In this document: piece by piece, positions 5,317 through 7,770 of the stretch
Numbering within the stretch: the first letter of the stretch is position 1
How the letters are laid out: every line of letters begins with the position of its first letter
Assembly (NCBI GenBank): GCA_030838305.1
Contig: JAUTWY010000119.1
Coordinates: forward strand, 1-7,770
DNA length: 7,770 nt
Source of the DNA: Acidobacteriaceae bacterium
GTDB lineage: Bacteria > Acidobacteriota > Terriglobia > Terriglobales > Acidobacteriaceae
Direction of reading: 5' to 3'
Position numbers and translations under genes: made by a program
The notes under the pieces: model-generated
What the model was told of the DNA's origin: nothing
Databases searched by the model: none
What the model saw: only the letters and a program-made list of their open reading frames with translations

Positions 5317-7488
5317 TTAGTTTGTGCCCGGAATCACGGTGAGGGGATAAAAGACGAAATTGCAGCCGGTATACGAGGAGCAGGAAAGAACTCCTCTTCT
5401 GATCAGACGCGCCGTCGAGGCTGGAGGAAACGCTTCGCCGGATCGAGCGTTTTCGAGCTCTTTTCCGGCGCTCCTAAGAGCTTCGGAACCGCTCGAAAAA
5501 TTTGCTTTTTCTATCTTCCCGTTGGCAACGAGAAGGACATCGAAGTCCGCGCTGGCATTGGTCGCGGTGATGGTGGGAAGTTGGACGGTGCGCATCAAGT
5601 TCAATTCTTCACGGGCATTCAAGCGCTTCTCAGGGAGAGGGACCTTGGCGAGATTGCGTATGCGCGCCGGGGTTTCGTCCAAGCGCGGATTGGCTTCGAG
5701 CGCCAGGTTGTACATGTGAAGCGCCGCCGGGAATTGTTTCTGTTTCTCATATACTTGGCCAAGATGATCGCCCACCAGTCCTTCCTGGCGGAGCTGCCAG
5801 GCTGGGGCGAGGTAACTCTTGGCCCGCGCCAGATTGTCCATCTTGAAGTAGATCCAGCCGAGAGTATCCCAGTATGCGGTGATCGCCCGGGCTAGCTGGA
5901 GGTCGGCCTTCTGGATGTTCTGCAAATCCACCTTTTGTGAGCGCTCTTCCACGTCCCTAATGGACCGCTGCGAGTAGACGAGAGCTTCGGCGAGATTCGT
6001 GTTCGTCTCAGCCATCTCATAGGCGACATCATTGAGCATTTCTGCCCCGGGGTCGATCTGCAATGCTTTGTGCATCGCCTCCATTCCCTGATCTGTGTTG
6101 TGAGAACGCAAACGGACCATCCCCAGCCGGAGTCGGGCATATGCATCGGCGGGGTTCGCCAGGGCAGCGGATTCGAAGAGGGATGCCGCCTCCGGATAGC
6201 GCTTCTCGGCCATAAAAAGCCCACCGAGATTTGGCGCGAGGTCGGGATCGTCGGAAGCGAGACCCTGCAATCTCTGCCAAGTGGCGATGGCATCGTTACG
6301 GTTCCCGAGAAACGCGTAGTAGTAGGCTAGGGTTTTGTAGGGAACAATTTGGGTGGAGTCGGCTTCGACAGCTTTTTGAAAAGCGTTAAGAGCTGAACTC
6401 TTGTCTGCCGTCGCCGAATATATCCAGCCCAACTCAATCCATGCGCGGGAGAAATTCGAGTCGAGAGAAACAGCCTGCTTGAGGGCCGTGATCGCAGACG
6501 CACTATCTCCCGCCTGCATTGACTTTCGGGCATTGTCCTCCGCCCGAAGCGCCTCCGGGTTAGAACTCCCCGGAAGTTGCATAACCCTCTCGCGTAACCG
6601 ATCAAGTCCGGCAGACCGTCGTGCATTAGCGCCTGCGGGCTTGGTTGCCCCCGCTGGCAGTTTCCTGGTAGGGACAGGCAGCGGAACTTGCGCCTGACGT
6701 TGAAAGCCATACCAGAGTAGGCATCCGGACAGAATCGCCAGCAGGGTAAAAAACAGAACCAACCTCCAGCGGAAAAACCTGTCTTCCTTGGGGAGCACGG
6801 CAAATTCTGTTTTCAACTCTGCAGCGTTTGAGACGGTGGGGTTCGAAAATGTCGATAACCGCGGAGGCGCAGCAGGCGGAGGATTTGAAACTCCAGAATG
6901 TTCCGGAGAAATCACGATCTTCTCGGACCACTGATCCTCCGCTGTTGTAGGTACACCTGGTCCAACTTGCACTGGAGCAGTGTTTTCGTCCTCTTCTGGC
7001 GCAGGCGCCTTCGGCGCACCATTGAGCGGCGGCGCGACCGGCCTCGGGTCAATGGGCAACAGGTGAGAGTTCTGTGCTGCCCACTTCGCGGCCAGTCCGT
7101 TCAAAGGACTCTTTGTGTTGTACTCCTGATAGGAGATCATCCGGCCAATGCGGATAATTAATTGATCGAGACCCTCGGATGCGGCCCAGAAATCTCCGAT
7201 GCATACCACGGAATCGTCGAAGTTGGGATGAAAAACCGGCGTCAGCATGCGGCATTGTGGCGCACGCCTGGGATAACCGAGGGTCAAATTCACCTCAAGC
7301 ACGTGCGAGTCGCGCTCCAGAATCTCTCCCGAGCCGGAAACATAGAGCCCGCGCAAGTTGTAAGTAAAGCGATAAATCTCCGGTGGAATTCCGGCCTTGC
7401 CTGTGATCTGAATCAGCGGCCAATTCTGCAGCAACCCCTGCAGTGTCTCTTCATCGAGCATGAGACGTCGGATACGCGGAGAAGGCAT
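5317..7488 (-). CDS. Membrane protein with N-terminal E2 ubiquitin-conjugating-like domain and C-terminal TPR domain
   Basis: 723 residues, starting at the ATG at 7488, 19 nt after the preceding gene; the Shine-Dalgarno sequence is weak (GAG 8 nt upstream). Residues 1-141 match the E2/UBC fold: IPPEIYRFTYNLRGLYV, HVLEVNLTLGYPRRAPQ, LTPVFHPNF with the HPN motif at 87-89, VVCIGDFW with Cys96 at the active-site position, Trp101, and YNTKSPLNGLAAKWA as the following helix. The Cys is one residue nearer HPN than in eukaryotic E2s. The sequence resembles E2-like proteins of Planctomycetes and other bacteria. Residues 142-215 are a Pro/Ala-rich linker. Residues 241-262 form one membrane helix preceded by RFFRWR, so the E2 part should be cytosolic and the rest periplasmic. 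About eight TPRs occupy 311-604. Residues 620-723 form a C-terminal module with Cys703 and Cys709, like the ends of other acidobacterial TPR proteins. The fold call is strong. Actual conjugating activity is unproven, and no partner E1 or ubiquitin-like protein is in view. Confidence 0.85.
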   Translation of the reverse strand: MPSPRIRRLMLDEETLQGLLQNWPLIQITGKAGIPPEIYRFTYNLRGLYVSGSGEILERDSHVLEVNLTLGYPRRAPQCRMLTPVFHPNFDDSVVCIGDFWAASEGLDQLIIRIGRMISYQEYNTKSPLNGLAAKWAAQNSHLLPIDPRPVAPPLNGAPKAPAPEEDENTAPVQVGPGVPTTAEDQWSEKIVISPEHSGVSNPPPAAPPRLSTFSNPTVSNAAELKTEFAVLPKEDRFFRWRLVLFFTLLAILSGCLLWYGFQRQAQVPLPVPTRKLPAGATKPAGANARRSAGLDRLRERVMQLPGSSNPEALRAEDNARKSMQAGDSASAITALKQAVSLDSNFSRAWIELGWIYSATADKSSALNAFQKAVEADSTQIVPYKTLAYYYAFLGNRNDAIATWQRLQGLASDDPDLAPNLGGLFMAEKRYPEAASLFESAALANPADAYARLRLGMVRLRSHNTDQGMEAMHKALQIDPGAEMLNDVAYEMAETNTNLAEALVYSQRSIRDVEERSQKVDLQNIQKADLQLARAITAYWDTLGWIYFKMDNLARAKSYLAPAWQLRQEGLVGDHLGQVYEKQKQFPAALHMYNLALEANPRLDETPARIRNLAKVPLPEKRLNAREELNLMRTVQLPTITATNASADFDVLLVANGKIEKANFSSGSEALRSAGKELENARSGEAFPPASTARLIRRGVLSCSSYTGCNFVFYPLTVIPGTN

Positions 7489-7507
7489 GCTTTACGCTCG
7501 TGACCGC

Positions 7508-7770
7508 TTACTTGAGCACGCCCGTCTTCTTCCAGCGGGCAATGCTGTTGATGTGATATTGGATATAGACCGTGCTGAAGAAAAATGTCATCACGCCGCT
7601 CATTTGCAATCCGACGTTCTCGGTAGAGTTGTAATATTCCTCCATCGCGGCCTTGATGCTGAAGACTCCCACCAAATAGATGATCGCTCCGGCGATGATA
7701 AGCAGCCCGCCGAGCGCAGGGAGTCGAAATAGAGCGATGGTCAGAAAGCCGGCGACCATTCCGGCCGGGT
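7508..7770 (-). CDS. Small multi-pass membrane protein, C-terminal part (5' end outside window)
   Basis: The frame is open to the window edge; an ATG at 7759 is probably internal, since it has only a weak upstream site and the frame continues with Pro-Ala-Gly. At least 86 residues are visible. They hold about three hydrophobic segments (around VAGFLTIALF, LGGLLIIAGAIIYLVGVFSI and SGVMTFFFSTVYI) and end in a basic, presumably cytosolic tail (YHINSIARWKKTGVLK). I do not recognise the family with certainty. The aromatic YIQYHINSIARWK stretch is distinctive. It is the gene immediately before the E2-TPR gene, 19 nt apart on the same strand, so the two are very likely co-transcribed and may work together at the inner membrane. 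Confidence 0.7.
   Translation of the reverse strand, partial: PAGMVAGFLTIALFRLPALGGLLIIAGAIIYLVGVFSIKAAMEEYYNSTENVGLQMSGVMTFFFSTVYIQYHINSIARWKKTGVLK

Noticed and set aside
5015..5320. 101-codon plus-strand frame (or 79 codons from ATG 5081) after the OsmC-family gene
   Set aside because: Starts with a TTG inside the preceding gene or an ATG without a ribosome binding site, has no family-like pattern, and ends across the stop codon of the opposite gene. A real hypothetical gene cannot be fully excluded.
1..7770. Search for CRISPR arrays, tRNA or rRNA genes, insertion sequences and attachment sites
   Set aside because: No regularly spaced repeats, tRNA-like cloverleaf, transposase motifs or terminal inverted repeats were found by eye. 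The only tandem repeat is the TPR-encoding one.

Overview
The window reads as bacterial, moderately GC-rich, chromosomal DNA, most likely from the Acidobacteriota or a similar lineage with many Ser/Thr kinases. Three things point that way. First, a sigma factor of the TIGR02999 / Sigma70_ECF type lies directly beside a Hanks-type kinase. Second, that kinase carries a short helical N-terminal extension of a kind I associate with such kinases. Third, the large TPR membrane protein ends in a module resembling those of acidobacterial TPR proteins. The taxonomy is inferred from family knowledge, not from a marker gene.

Layout. Positions 1-202 are a non-coding leader with a good sigma70-like promoter (TTGACA, 17 nt, TAGGCT). 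An ECF sigma factor (203-784, +) follows. Its stop codon overlaps, as ATGA, the start of a 1103-residue cytosolic protein (781-4092, +). That protein has, in order, a helical N-terminal extension, a complete Ser/Thr kinase domain, an NB-ARC/STAND-like ATPase module and a run of 40-residue TPRs. Converging on it is a small DUF4242 (SCO4226-like) protein (4149-4421, -), apparently expressed from a leaderless promoter. Divergent from that is an OsmC-family peroxidase-like gene (4522-5028, +). About 290 nt without a convincing gene follow. The right side is a minus-strand operon, read from the right edge leftward: the C-terminal part of a small multi-pass membrane protein (7508-7770, 5' end outside the window), then a 723-residue protein (5317-7488). 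The latter joins an E2 ubiquitin-conjugating-like domain, a Pro/Ala-rich linker, one membrane helix, about eight TPRs and a Cys-containing C-terminal module. A weak hairpin plus U-rich stretch follows its stop codon.

How the genes may work together. The sigma factor and kinase form a translationally coupled signalling pair. The sigma factor lacks the acidic residues normally found at the start of its region 2.2 helix and has Ser/Thr there instead. This fits, by analogy with the kinase-activated ECF sigma factor of Vibrio parahaemolyticus, a switch in which the kinase adds the missing negative charge. The kinase in turn carries a STAND-TPR sensor of the kind usually attached to LuxR-type DNA-binding domains. 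The second point of interest is the membrane-anchored E2-like protein: HPN and the active-site Cys are intact, but no E1, ubiquitin-like protein or deubiquitinase is visible in the window. The DUF4242 and OsmC genes look like ordinary stress-related accessory genes, with no visible functional link to either system.
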